Assembly (NCBI GenBank): GCA_040881685.1
Contig: JBBECS010000003.1
Span: 85,472-149,471, forward strand
Length of the DNA stretch: 64,000 nucleotides
From: Acidimicrobiia bacterium
Lineage (GTDB): Bacteria; Actinomycetota; Acidimicrobiia; IMCC26256; PALSA-555
Direction of reading: 5' to 3'
The notes under the pieces were generated by a model. It searched no databases, was not told the DNA's origin, and saw nothing but the letters and a program-made list of their open reading frames with translations. Of this stretch, positions 17,089-25,152 are shown in pieces. The translations under genes and the position numbers were made by a program. The stretch's first letter is position 1; every line of letters starts with the position of its first letter.

Positions 17089-17705
17089 TAGGCCTCGGTC
17101 GTGGTCGTGAGTGTGCGCAACCCTTCGGCGAGCGTACGGAACGCGCGGCCTCGATGCGAGCACGCATGTTTCTCTTCAGGGCGCATCTCGGCGAACGTGC
17201 GGCCGTCTCCCTCAACGGGCACGAAGACCGGGTCGTACCCGAAGCCTCCGTTGCCTCGCGCCGCGCTGGCGATGGAACCCTCGACCGTTCCGAGCGCCGC
17301 GACCTCACGACCGTCTGGCCACCGCGCGATCGCGACGGTGGCGAACCGAGCAGTGCGCTGAGGGTCGGGAACGTCGGTGAGCCGATCGAGGAGCAGCTCG
17401 ACGTTGTCGGCGTAGGACGCGCGACCACCTGCGAAGCGGGCCGAGCGCACCCCAGGTGCGCCATCGAGCGCGTCGACTTCGAGCCCGGTGTCGTCTGCGA
17501 TCGCCGGCATGCCCGTGCGTGCGCAGACGTCGACCGCCTTCAGACGCGCGTTGTCCTCGAGCGTGGCGCCGGTCTCCTCGACGTCGGGGAGGGACGGGTC
17601 ACGGGGCTCGAGGGCGATTGGCGCTCCGGACTCGCGCATCACGGCGTCGATCTCGGCGGCCTTGTCGGGGTTCGCAGTCGCAAGGACGAAGCGAATCTCC
17701 CTCAT
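17088..17705 (-). CDS. rdgB: RdgB/HAM1 non-canonical purine NTP pyrophosphatase
   Basis: Removes dITP, XTP and related purine triphosphates from the nucleotide pool. The 205 residues begin with the family motif FVLATANPDKAAEI (substrate-binding T/S-x-N-x-x-K). ADDTGLEVDALDGAPGVRSARFAG with the catalytic Asp follows, then NGGFGYDPVFVP and the C-terminal SHRGRAF. The start is ATG 17705. A longer open frame upstream runs into rph and is not used. It follows rph by 19 bp and corresponds to mycobacterial Rv1341, which has the same position. Secure call. Confidence 0.96.
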   Translation of the reverse strand: MREIRFVLATANPDKAAEIDAVMRESGAPIALEPRDPSLPDVEETGATLEDNARLKAVDVCARTGMPAIADDTGLEVDALDGAPGVRSARFAGGRASYADNVELLLDRLTDVPDPQRTARFATVAIARWPDGREVAALGTVEGSIASAARGNGGFGYDPVFVPVEGDGRTFAEMRPEEKHACSHRGRAFRTLAEGLRTLTTTTEA

Positions 17706-17724
17706 GTTCGTGCTCGGATCATCC

Positions 17725-18462
17725 TCAACGTGGCGGTGGCGGCTTTGCGAGCAGCGCGCGCTGCAAGGCGAAGAGCTCGTCGATGCCAACGTGCGCGAGC
17801 GTGACCAGCTCGTCGAGCTCGCTGCGGGTGAAGGGCAGACCTTCCGCCGTGCCCTGCACTTCGATGAAGCGCCCCGCGCCCGTCATCACGACGTTCATGT
17901 CCACTTCGGCGTTGGCGTCCTCGGAGTACTCGAGGTCCAGGTAGGGCAGACCGCCGACGATACCCACCGACACAGCCGCACATTGGTCGGTGAGCGGGTG
18001 CGCGCTGAGCTTGCTCGTGGCTACGAGCCTGGTGCACGCATCGTGGAGCGCGAGGTAGCCCCCGCAGATCGAAGCGGTACGGGTGCCACCGTCGGCTTGG
18101 AGCACGTCGCAATCAACGATCACCTGGACCTCACCCATCGTCGTGAGCTCGGTGACCGCACGGAGGGAGCGTCCGATGAGCCGCTGGATCTCCTGGGTGC
18201 GCCCCGATGGACGGCCTTTCTGAGCTTCCCGTTCGATTCGCTCGGGACTCGAACCGGGGAGCATCGAGTACTCGGCAGTCACCCAACCGCGCCCAGATCC
18301 CCGAAGCCACGGTGGCACGCGCTCCTCGACCGACGCCGTACAGAGCACTCGCGTGCGGCCAAACTCGACGAGCACGGATCCGGCGGCCATGTCTGTGTAG
18401 TCGCGGGTGAACGCGACCGGTCGGAGCTCGTCGGGCTCGCGCCCGTCTCGCCGCGCGGTCAA
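17725..18462 (-). CDS. rph: Ribonuclease PH
   Basis: Phosphate-dependent 3'-5' exoribonuclease that trims tRNA 3' ends. 245 residues with the typical start [62 protein letters not shown], the phosphate-binding region [19 protein letters not shown], and [23 protein letters not shown]. The start is TTG 18462, overlapping the upstream MBL gene by 4 bp, which indicates translational coupling. It corresponds to mycobacterial rphA (Rv1340) in the same gene order. Confidence 0.97.
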   Translation of the reverse strand: MTARRDGREPDELRPVAFTRDYTDMAAGSVLVEFGRTRVLCTASVEERVPPWLRGSGRGWVTAEYSMLPGSSPERIEREAQKGRPSGRTQEIQRLIGRSLRAVTELTTMGEVQVIVDCDVLQADGGTRTASICGGYLALHDACTRLVATSKLSAHPLTDQCAAVSVGIVGGLPYLDLEYSEDANAEVDMNVVMTGAGRFIEVQGTAEGLPFTRSELDELVTLAHVGIDELFALQRALLAKPPPPR

Positions 18463-19190
18463 ACCCGCATCACCAGGTGCGGCGCGGCAAGCGTGACCGC
18501 CTCACCGAACGCGTCGGAACCCTCTTCGACGGTGCGACGAGGGTCGGTGCGAGGCCAGAGGTGCGTCAGCATCAAACGTCGCGCCCCCGCCTCTCGGGCG
18601 GCCGTCCCCGCCTCCTTGGCCGTGAGGTGGATCGGCGCGGGCTTGTGGTCCTCGAGCCACGTCGCTTCCGAGAGCACGAGGTCGGCGCCGGGCGCGAATG
18701 CGCTCACGGACCAGGAGGGTCCGGTATCCGACGTGTACACGAGTCGCTTGCGGCTGCCTTCGACTTCGACGGCGTACGTGGGCGGTGGGTGGTCGGTGCG
18801 CGAAAACCGCATGGACATGCTTCCGAGCTGCACGTGCGCACCGTCTTCGATCCCATGCCACGCGAACGCACCGCCCCAGTCGCCCCCGACGAGCGTGCCG
18901 AGATGCTCGTCGAGCCCTTCCGGGGCATAGACAGGGAAGCCCTCTCGCTCGAGGCCCCACTTCATGAGCACGTGCAAGCCATACACGTCGACGCAATGGT
19001 CGGGGTGCTCGTGTGTGATGACGACGGCGGTCAGCTCTTCCGCGGAGATGTGCTGTTGGAGATGACCGAACGTGCCGTTACCGCAGTCGAGCCACACCGC
19101 CGCATCACCCTCACGGACGAGATAGCCGCTGCACGCAGCACCGCGCGGTCCACCATACGAACCCGAGCAACCGAGGACGGTCAGCTCCAC
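18459..19190 (-). CDS. Metallo-beta-lactamase-fold hydrolase, Rv1339-like (candidate cyclic nucleotide phosphodiesterase)
   Basis: 243 residues with the metal-binding motif [10 protein letters not shown] (HxHxDH) near residues 58-67, SDTGPS later (metal-bridging Asp), SEATW, and LTHLWPR (the last His). Position between murI and rph is exactly that of M. tuberculosis Rv1339, a member of this fold reported to hydrolyse cyclic AMP. Orthology is therefore likely, while the activity in this organism is inference. RNase Z-type nucleases share the fold, but the length and context fit Rv1339 better. Start GTG 19190, seven bases after the murI stop. Confidence 0.85.
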   Translation of the reverse strand: MELTVLGCSGSYGGPRGAACSGYLVREGDAAVWLDCGNGTFGHLQQHISAEELTAVVITHEHPDHCVDVYGLHVLMKWGLEREGFPVYAPEGLDEHLGTLVGGDWGGAFAWHGIEDGAHVQLGSMSMRFSRTDHPPPTYAVEVEGSRKRLVYTSDTGPSWSVSAFAPGADLVLSEATWLEDHKPAPIHLTAKEAGTAAREAGARRLMLTHLWPRTDPRRTVEEGSDAFGEAVTLAAPHLVMRV

Positions 19191-19197
19191 GGCGTCC

Positions 19198-19992
19198 TCA
19201 GGTCCATAACCACTGCTCGACGTGCTCGACCTCGGGGCCGAGAAAGCGCGCGCCGAGGTGTCGGAAGGTATCGGGGTCGCCGCTGGTCACGAAGGCGCGA
19301 TGGCCGGCTCGTCGTTCTGCGCCCGGAGACGGATCCCCCAAGAGCGCGCGCACCGCGGTGGCGGTCTCGTCGGCGCTGGAGACCAGCGTGACATTCGGGC
19401 CCATCACGTCGCTGATCGTACGGGCCAACAGGGGGTAATGGGTGCAACCGAGCACGAGTGTGTCGACGGACACATCCTTGAGCGGTGCGAGCAAACGCTC
19501 GGCCAGCACGTGGACCTGCTCGGATTCGACGTCACCGGCCTCGACGAACTCCACGAAGCCCGGACACGCTGCACAGGTGAGCTCGAGGTCGCCATCGAGC
19601 GATTCGGCGGCCCGCTGATAGGCACCGGACGCGATGGTCCCCACCGTGCCGATCACGCCAACTCGGCCGGACCTCGTGACCCGCGCGGCGGCGCGCATGC
19701 CGGGGTCGATCACCCCGAGCACCGGTACGGGAAGGTTGGTTTCGAGTGCATCGAGTGCCGCCGCGGCTGCGCTGTTGCACGCCACGACCACCACGCGGGC
19801 GCCCCGATCCACGAGCAGCTCACCGATCTCGAGGGCGTACTTGACCACTTCGTCGCGCGGCTTGGGTCCGTACGGGAACCGCGCGGTGTCACCGAAGTAC
19901 ACGACTGGCTCGTGCGGCAGGAGATCGATCATCGAGCGCAGCACCGTGAGCCCGCCGAGGCCCGAGTCGAACACTCCGATCGGGCCGTTCAT
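19198..19992 (-). CDS. murI: Glutamate racemase
   Basis: Converts L- to D-glutamate for peptidoglycan. 264 residues with IGVFDSGLGGLTVLR (catalytic Asp/Ser region), VYFGDTARFPYGPK, catalytic Cys72 in VACNSA, and Cys183 in LGCTHYPLL with its partner His. Both catalytic cysteines are present. The ATG at 19992 overlaps the tsaC stop by 4 bp. In M. tuberculosis the same gene follows Rv1337 and precedes Rv1339; here a Sua5-type gene takes the Rv1337 place. Secure call. Confidence 0.97.
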   Translation of the reverse strand: MNGPIGVFDSGLGGLTVLRSMIDLLPHEPVVYFGDTARFPYGPKPRDEVVKYALEIGELLVDRGARVVVVACNSAAAAALDALETNLPVPVLGVIDPGMRAAARVTRSGRVGVIGTVGTIASGAYQRAAESLDGDLELTCAACPGFVEFVEAGDVESEQVHVLAERLLAPLKDVSVDTLVLGCTHYPLLARTISDVMGPNVTLVSSADETATAVRALLGDPSPGAERRAGHRAFVTSGDPDTFRHLGARFLGPEVEHVEQWLWT

Positions 19993-20957
19993 GATGGCCT
20001 CCCGCCACCGGCACGCCGCAGTCGATCACCCACGGCCGCGCCGACACCACATTCGGGTGGTGCGACCGCGAAGAGCACGTCGAGGCCCAAGCGATCGGCT
20101 TCGCGCATGCGCGCGTACAGCACGCGCGCAAAATCGTCGATGTCGTTCGGCGCCTCGAGCACCACGAGCCCGTTCGGCAGTTGCGTCGGAGCGTCGAGAG
20201 CGAGAACGCCAGCGCGCTTCCCGGATGCCAAGGTCGCGTGTGCCTCCGCCACCAACTCGTCATGCGTGACGACGACGACGCTCGCGTGCGGCGAGTAGTG
20301 CACGGGGAATGTCCCTGGTGCTGCGCGCTCTCCGTCGACGCGCAGCCCGATCGGACGGCCGAGCAACGCCTCGAGGCGCTCCTTGGGGAAGCCCCCTACC
20401 CGCAGGATGACGGGCTCGGGCTCCGTGCAATCAACGATCGTAGATTCGACGCCGACGGCGCACGGACCACCGTCGAGGATCACATCGACATCGTCGTCGA
20501 GGTCATCGCGCACGTCGGCGGCGGTCGTTGGACTCACCCGTCCGAACCGGTTCGCCGACGGCGCCGCGACTCCGTCGTCGAATGCCCTGAGCAGGGCGAG
20601 CGCGACCGGCTGGTCGGGGACGCGTAGCGCGACGCCCGCGCGCCCGCCGGTCACTTCGTCGGGTACGAATGCGGCGCGGGGCACGACGACGGTGAGCGGA
20701 CCTGGCCAGCAGGCTTCGGCGAGCACGGCGGCGTCGGAGGGCACGGACGACGCCCACGCCGCGAGATGGTCGGGACCGGGCAGATGCACGATGACCGGGT
20801 GGTCGATCGGCCGCGCCTTCACGGTGTAGAGACGTTGAAGCGCGTCGAGATTCCGGGCGTCGCAGCCAAGCCCGTACACGGTCTCCGTCGGGAAGGCGAC
20901 AAGTCCGCCGCGACGAAGGACCGCGACGGCTTCGCTGATCTCGTGCTCGCTCGCCAT
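19989..20957 (-). CDS. tsaC: L-threonylcarbamoyladenylate synthase (Sua5/YrdC family)
   Basis: Makes threonylcarbamoyl-AMP from threonine, bicarbonate and ATP, the first step of t6A37 tRNA modification. The 322-residue protein is of the long Sua5 type: a YrdC domain (GGLVAFPTETVYGLGCDA, KARPIDHPVIVH, CWPGPLTVVV, VALRVPDQP, APSANRFGRVSPT) plus a C-terminal Sua5 domain reached through PGTFPVHYSPHA. The start is ATG 20957; upstream open frame belongs to cysM in another frame. It is packed between cysM (gap 8 bp) and murI (4-bp overlap). In mycobacteria sua5 lies elsewhere, so this arrangement differs. Confidence 0.94.
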   Translation of the reverse strand: MASEHEISEAVAVLRRGGLVAFPTETVYGLGCDARNLDALQRLYTVKARPIDHPVIVHLPGPDHLAAWASSVPSDAAVLAEACWPGPLTVVVPRAAFVPDEVTGGRAGVALRVPDQPVALALLRAFDDGVAAPSANRFGRVSPTTAADVRDDLDDDVDVILDGGPCAVGVESTIVDCTEPEPVILRVGGFPKERLEALLGRPIGLRVDGERAAPGTFPVHYSPHASVVVVTHDELVAEAHATLASGKRAGVLALDAPTQLPNGLVVLEAPNDIDDFARVLYARMREADRLGLDVLFAVAPPECGVGAAVGDRLRRAGGGRPS

Positions 20958-20965
20958 GGCCCGGG

Positions 20966-21904
20966 CTACCAGTAGTTGATCTTCGTGGCGCGCTCGGCGA
21001 CAACGTCGAGATCGTCGGTCCATGCTCCCGACGACAGGTACTTCCAACCGCCGTCGGGCAGCAGCGTGACGATCGTTCCCGACGTCATCTTCTCCGCGGC
21101 CTTCACCGCGCCCGCGACTGCAGCACCCGACGACACGCCGGCGAAGATCCCGCATTCGTTGAGGAGTCGCCGCAGCCACTCGACGGATTCGCGCGGATAG
21201 ACGATCGACTTTCCGTTCAGCACCGACGGGTCGAAGATCGGTGGCACGAATCCGTCGTCGAGCGAGCGGAGGCCCGACACGAGCTCACCCGCGGGCGGTT
21301 CGACTGCGAACACCTTGATCGAGGGGTTCTGCTCCTTGAGATAGCGGCCGACACCCATGAGCGTTCCGCTCGTGCCGAGGCCGGCCACGAACACGTCGAC
21401 CTCGGGGCAGTCGCGCCAGATCTCAGGGCCGGTTCCCTCGTAGTGCGCGAGTGGGTTGGCGGGGTTGCCGTACTGGAACAAGAACCGCAGGGATGGATCG
21501 TCGGCCGCCAGCTTCTCCGCGAGTCGGATCGCGCCGTTGCTGCCTTCCGGGCCTGGAGAGAGCACGACCTCGGCGCCGAAGATCTCGAGCAGCTGGCGAC
21601 GTTCGACCGACACGTTCTCCGGCATCACGACCCGCAAGCGGTAGCCGCGAAGCTTGGCCACGAGCGCGAGCCCGATCCCCGTGTTGCCGGACGACGGCTC
21701 GAGGATGGTGTCGCCCGCGGCGAGCAGACCTTCGCGCTCGGCCAGATCCACCATCGTCAGCGCGATCCGGTCCTTGGACGATCCGCCGGGATTTTGGCCC
21801 TCGAGCTTGGCGTAGATGCGCACGTCGGGATTCGGCGACAGCGCGTGGATGCCGACCAGCGGCGTGTCGCCGATGACGCCCAGAATCGTCTCGTGCCGGG
21901 TCAC
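20966..21904 (-). CDS. cysM: Cysteine synthase, CysM type (CysO-dependent)
   Basis: PLP-dependent beta-replacement enzyme of 312 residues. The PLP lysine is Lys44 in GGSSKDR. PSSGNTGIGLA binds the substrate carboxylate, GLGTSGTLMGVGRYLKE holds the PLP phosphate, and SSGAAVAGAV is typical. Its neighbours, a CysO-like carrier and a Mec-type peptidase, point to the pathway where CysM adds sulfide carried as a thiocarboxylate on CysO to O-phosphoserine, as shown in M. tuberculosis. The O-phosphoserine preference is inference from context. Start GTG 21904, 12 bp after cysO. Confidence 0.94.
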   Translation of the reverse strand: MTRHETILGVIGDTPLVGIHALSPNPDVRIYAKLEGQNPGGSSKDRIALTMVDLAEREGLLAAGDTILEPSSGNTGIGLALVAKLRGYRLRVVMPENVSVERRQLLEIFGAEVVLSPGPEGSNGAIRLAEKLAADDPSLRFLFQYGNPANPLAHYEGTGPEIWRDCPEVDVFVAGLGTSGTLMGVGRYLKEQNPSIKVFAVEPPAGELVSGLRSLDDGFVPPIFDPSVLNGKSIVYPRESVEWLRRLLNECGIFAGVSSGAAVAGAVKAAEKMTSGTIVTLLPDGGWKYLSSGAWTDDLDVVAERATKINYW

Positions 21905-21916
21905 GGCCGCGCGTAA

Positions 21917-22192
21917 CTAGCCGCCGGCGACGGCGGGGAGTACCGAGATCACGTCGCCGTCGGCGACCTTCGTGTCGAGCGACTCGAGATACCGGATGTC
22001 GTCGTCGTTGCGGTACACGTTGACGAACTTGTGGAGCTTGCCGTCGCCGTCGACCAAATTGCCCGCGAGCCCCGGATGACGGGCGGTGAGCTCGGTGAAC
22101 ACGTCACCAACCGTGGAGCCGTCGGCGGTCACGGACGACGCGCCACCTGCGTGCACCCGCAGCAACGTGGGCAGCTTCACCTCGACGGCCAT
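21917..22192 (-). CDS. cysO: CysO sulfur-carrier protein (ThiS/MoaD ubiquitin fold)
   Basis: 91 residues with the beta-grasp fold pattern of MoaD/ThiS (VEVKLPTLLR, STVGDVFTELTARHPGL, GDVISVLPAVAGG). The C-terminus is Gly-Gly, the end that is converted to a thiocarboxylate and onto which cysteine is built. In M. tuberculosis the peptidase Mec then releases the cysteine from the carrier. No extra residues follow the GG, so no processing is needed to expose it. Start ATG 22192. It lies between mec (56 bp upstream) and cysM (12 bp downstream). Confidence 0.95.
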   Translation of the reverse strand: MAVEVKLPTLLRVHAGGASSVTADGSTVGDVFTELTARHPGLAGNLVDGDGKLHKFVNVYRNDDDIRYLESLDTKVADGDVISVLPAVAGG

Positions 22193-22248
22193 GTAACCAC
22201 TCTACAAGCGAGACATGCGGCGACCGGAGAGAGCGGTAGGAGCGAGTA

Positions 22249-22689
22249 CTAAAGACCGGCTACGTCCACGTCGACCTCTTCGGTGCGACCGTCGCGGATG
22301 CGGTACGCGCGCATGACTGGCTCGGCGTGCTTGAGGCTCACGATGACGTACACCCAGTGCGGTTCCATCGCTTGGCGGACATCGGTGTCAGAGGGGTACG
22401 CGTCGGTATGAGTGTGGGAGTGCCAGACGCCGACGAGCTCCTCACCCCTCGACTCGGCATCGCGCATCGAACGGAGCAGGTCGCGCGAGTCGACGGTGTA
22501 GGTGCGTGCGGATACGTCGGTATTCGTGCACGCGTAGATCGTGGTGACGTCGCCGACGACCTCACCGGTCTCGTGAACCGGCCCCGCGATCAGACCGCAC
22601 GCCTCGTACGGAAGCCCGTCGTAGCAGTGGGCAACCATCCCGCGGTACTGCGCCAGGCTGAGTCGGAGCGTCGGCTCCACGAACGGCAC
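22249..22689 (-). CDS. mec: Mec-type JAMM zinc peptidase (releases cysteine from CysO)
   Basis: 146-residue JAB1/MPN metalloprotease. The complete JAMM motif is visible: Glu29 in PYEACG, then HSHTHTDAYPSDTD with His90, His92, Ser100 and Asp103. The insertion after HSH matches the Mec subgroup. It is expected to cut the CysO-cysteine adduct after the Gly-Gly. Start GTG 22689, only 9 bp after the stop of the CoxL-like gene, so transcription probably enters from there. The gene order mec-cysO-cysM equals Rv1334-Rv1335-Rv1336. Confidence 0.95.
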   Translation of the reverse strand: MPFVEPTLRLSLAQYRGMVAHCYDGLPYEACGLIAGPVHETGEVVGDVTTIYACTNTDVSARTYTVDSRDLLRSMRDAESRGEELVGVWHSHTHTDAYPSDTDVRQAMEPHWVYVIVSLKHAEPVMRAYRIRDGRTEEVDVDVAGL

Positions 22690-22698
22690 GTCAGAGGA

Positions 22699-25053
22699 TC
22701 AATGCGGCGCCGCGTCGCGGATCGCGCGCCACACGCGCTCGCTCGTGAATGGCATGTCGAGATGTCGAATCCCGAGGTGTGAGATCGCGTCGACGACCGC
22801 ATTCTGGACCGCCGGTGTCGACCCGATGGTCCCAGACTCACCGATGCCCTTCGCGCCGAGCGGGTTGAGCGGGGTCGGCGTCTCGGTGTTCGACGCCTCG
22901 AAGCTGGGGAACTCCGCGGCGCTCGGCATCGCATAGTCCATGAGGTTCGCGGTCAACGGGTTGCCGTCGTCGTCGTAGACCACGCCTTCGTACAACGCCT
23001 GCGCCGCGCCTTGCGCAATGCCGCCGTGCTGCTGGCCGGTGACGAGCAATGGGTTGAGCACCCGACCGCAATCGTCGACCGCAATGTGGCGCAGCAGCTC
23101 GACGCGACCGGTCTCGATGTCGACCTCGACGACCGCGATGTGCGCGCCGAATGGGAACGTCGCTTCACCCTGGTTGAAGTCGATCTCGGCCTCGAGCTTC
23201 CCGTCCCAGGGTCCCTCGACCCCGGTCTTGAGCCAGTCCCATTGGCCACCCTTCCACGCGTCGGGCGCGCGGGAGAGCTCGTCGGCCTTGGTAGCGAGCT
23301 CTCCCCACGAGAGCGCGGTGGCGGGTACACCAGCGACGCCGAGCTTGCCGCTCTCGTGCACGACCACGTCCTCGACATTGGCTTCGAGGAGTTGGGCAGC
23401 GAGCCGCTTCGCCTTTTCGACGACCGCTTCGCTCGCCTTGTACAGCGCGCTGCCCGCGGTCTGGAGCGAGCGCGAGCCCATCGTGCCCATGCCGCGCGGG
23501 ACCACTCCAGTGTCGGACTGGACGACTCGCACGTCTTCGATCGCGACACCGAGCAGCTCGGCGATGATCATGGCGTACGCGGTCTCGTGGCCCTGCCCGT
23601 GCGCCGACGTGCCGACGGTCGCCACGACGGTGCCGTCGGTCTGCACCTCGACCCCGCCGAACTCCTGGGACATCCCACCCGCGGTCACTTCGACGTACAC
23701 GCCGATGCCGATGCCCAGCTGCTTGACGTCGCCCCGATCGCGCCGCGCCTTTTGATCGGCGCGCAGCTTCTCGTAGCCAGCGACGCGGCACGCTTCGTCG
23801 AGTGCCTTCGCGTACTCGCCGACGTCGTAGTTCGCGCCGGTCGAGGTAGAGACCGGGAAGCTCTCCGGCGCGATGAAGTTCTTTTTCCGGATCTCCACGG
23901 GATCGATGTCGAGCTCCACCGCGGCCATGTCGATGATCCGCTCCAAGAAGGCCGCCGCCTCCGGACGACCGGCTCCCCGGTACGCGCCGGTGGCGGTCGT
24001 GTTCGTGGCGACGCTGCGCGACGTCACCTCGACCTTCGGGATCTCGTAGACGCCGTGTCCCATCATGCGCGTGAGGAACGGCAGGAACGCGCCGATCGCC
24101 GGATAGGCGCCAGCGTCGCAGATGATCCTGGCCCGTACCGCCTGGATCATTCCGTCGCGGGTGAGCGCCATGTCGACGTACTGCACCTGCCCGCGCCCGT
24201 GGTTCATCGCGACCATGTTCTCCGAGCGCGTCTCCGTCCACTTCACCGGCCGTCCGAGGCGCATCGCAATCACCCCGGTCACGATGTGCTCGCAGTACGC
24301 GCCGGTCTTGGCGCCGAAGCCACCGCCGACCGCGGGGGCGATCACGCGTATCTTGTCGGGCTCGACGCCGAGCGCGGGAGCCATTCCGTCGCGCACGCCG
24401 AACGGGCCCTGGGTGGGCACGGTGACGGTCACCGCGCCATCGGCGCCGGGCTCCACGATGATGCCGTTTGGCTCCATCGGCACCGCCGCGACGCGCTGGT
24501 TCACGAACCGCCCGCTCACGACCACTTCGGCGCCGTCGAGGATCGTGGGGTCGGTCGTTGCGCCCATGACCACGAGGTCCAAAGCCTCGTTCGAGCCGTG
24601 ATCCGGGAACAGCAACGGCGCGCCGTCTTCGAGCGCCTTCTCCGGGTCGATCACGACCGGCAACGGGTCGTAGTCGATGATCACCATCTCGGCCGCGTCG
24701 ACCGCTTGTGCGCGGGTCTCCGCAACGACCGCGGCGACGGTGTCGCCGACGAAGCGCACAATGCCGTCGGCCAGCGGCGGGCGGCTGAACACGGCGTCGA
24801 GCATCACAAAGCCCTGCACCGGCGCGAGCTCGAGCGTGTCGTTCGTGTACACACCGACCACGCCCGGCATCGACTCGGCCTCGCTCGTGTCGATCGACGT
24901 GATCGTTGCGTGGGCCATCGTCGAGCGTACGAACACCACGTGCGCGCACCCGTCGGGCTCGAGGTCGTCGAAGTACTTCGCCTCGCCCGAGAGGATGCGT
25001 GGGTCTTCGACGCGACGGACGGGATTGCCGAGGATGGAGCCGGACTTCGCCAC
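22699..25053 (-). CDS. Molybdenum hydroxylase large subunit (CoxL/xanthine dehydrogenase type), orphan
   Basis: 784-residue catalytic subunit of the molybdopterin-cytosine-dinucleotide hydroxylase family. It contains the aldehyde oxidase N-terminal domain (RRVEDPRILSGEAKYFDDL) and VGGGFGAKTG. The active-site loop is GAYRGAGRPEA (AYRGAGR, the form II type; true CO dehydrogenases carry AYXCSFR). GQGHETAYAMI and the catalytic Glu in GAKGIGESG are also present. True CO oxidation is therefore unlikely, and an aldehyde or N-heterocycle substrate is more probable. No FeS small subunit or FAD medium subunit is encoded in the window. The start is GTG 25053; it runs straight into mec (9 bp). Confidence 0.93.
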   Translation of the reverse strand: MAKSGSILGNPVRRVEDPRILSGEAKYFDDLEPDGCAHVVFVRSTMAHATITSIDTSEAESMPGVVGVYTNDTLELAPVQGFVMLDAVFSRPPLADGIVRFVGDTVAAVVAETRAQAVDAAEMVIIDYDPLPVVIDPEKALEDGAPLLFPDHGSNEALDLVVMGATTDPTILDGAEVVVSGRFVNQRVAAVPMEPNGIIVEPGADGAVTVTVPTQGPFGVRDGMAPALGVEPDKIRVIAPAVGGGFGAKTGAYCEHIVTGVIAMRLGRPVKWTETRSENMVAMNHGRGQVQYVDMALTRDGMIQAVRARIICDAGAYPAIGAFLPFLTRMMGHGVYEIPKVEVTSRSVATNTTATGAYRGAGRPEAAAFLERIIDMAAVELDIDPVEIRKKNFIAPESFPVSTSTGANYDVGEYAKALDEACRVAGYEKLRADQKARRDRGDVKQLGIGIGVYVEVTAGGMSQEFGGVEVQTDGTVVATVGTSAHGQGHETAYAMIIAELLGVAIEDVRVVQSDTGVVPRGMGTMGSRSLQTAGSALYKASEAVVEKAKRLAAQLLEANVEDVVVHESGKLGVAGVPATALSWGELATKADELSRAPDAWKGGQWDWLKTGVEGPWDGKLEAEIDFNQGEATFPFGAHIAVVEVDIETGRVELLRHIAVDDCGRVLNPLLVTGQQHGGIAQGAAQALYEGVVYDDDGNPLTANLMDYAMPSAAEFPSFEASNTETPTPLNPLGAKGIGESGTIGSTPAVQNAVVDAISHLGIRHLDMPFTSERVWRAIRDAAPH

Positions 25054-25071
25054 GGGCGAGGACTCTAATTC

Positions 25072-25152
25072 CCGCTCTTGGCCCTTCGGGCCGGGCCGCT
25101 AGGCCACGGCTCACTGCGCCGCAGGATACCTGCGGCGCGGACGCTCGCCTCT
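25072..25152 (+). repeat. Family-2 (R2) hairpin repeat, second near-identical copy
   Basis: 81 nt in the same orientation as the 17008 copy. First hairpin GGCCC/GGGCC, second hairpin CCGCAGG (25119-25125), loop ATA, CCTGCGG (25129-25135), then the conserved CGCTCGCCTCT end. It fills the gap between the CoxL-like gene and the nitronate monooxygenase gene and overlaps the latter's TAG stop codon by two bases, as copy 17008 does with rdgB. Confidence 0.75.

Noticed and set aside
22699-25053. Aerobic carbon monoxide dehydrogenase (coxL form I)
   Set aside because: The active-site loop is AYRGAGR instead of AYXCSFR and the coxM/coxS genes are absent, so CO oxidation was not assigned.
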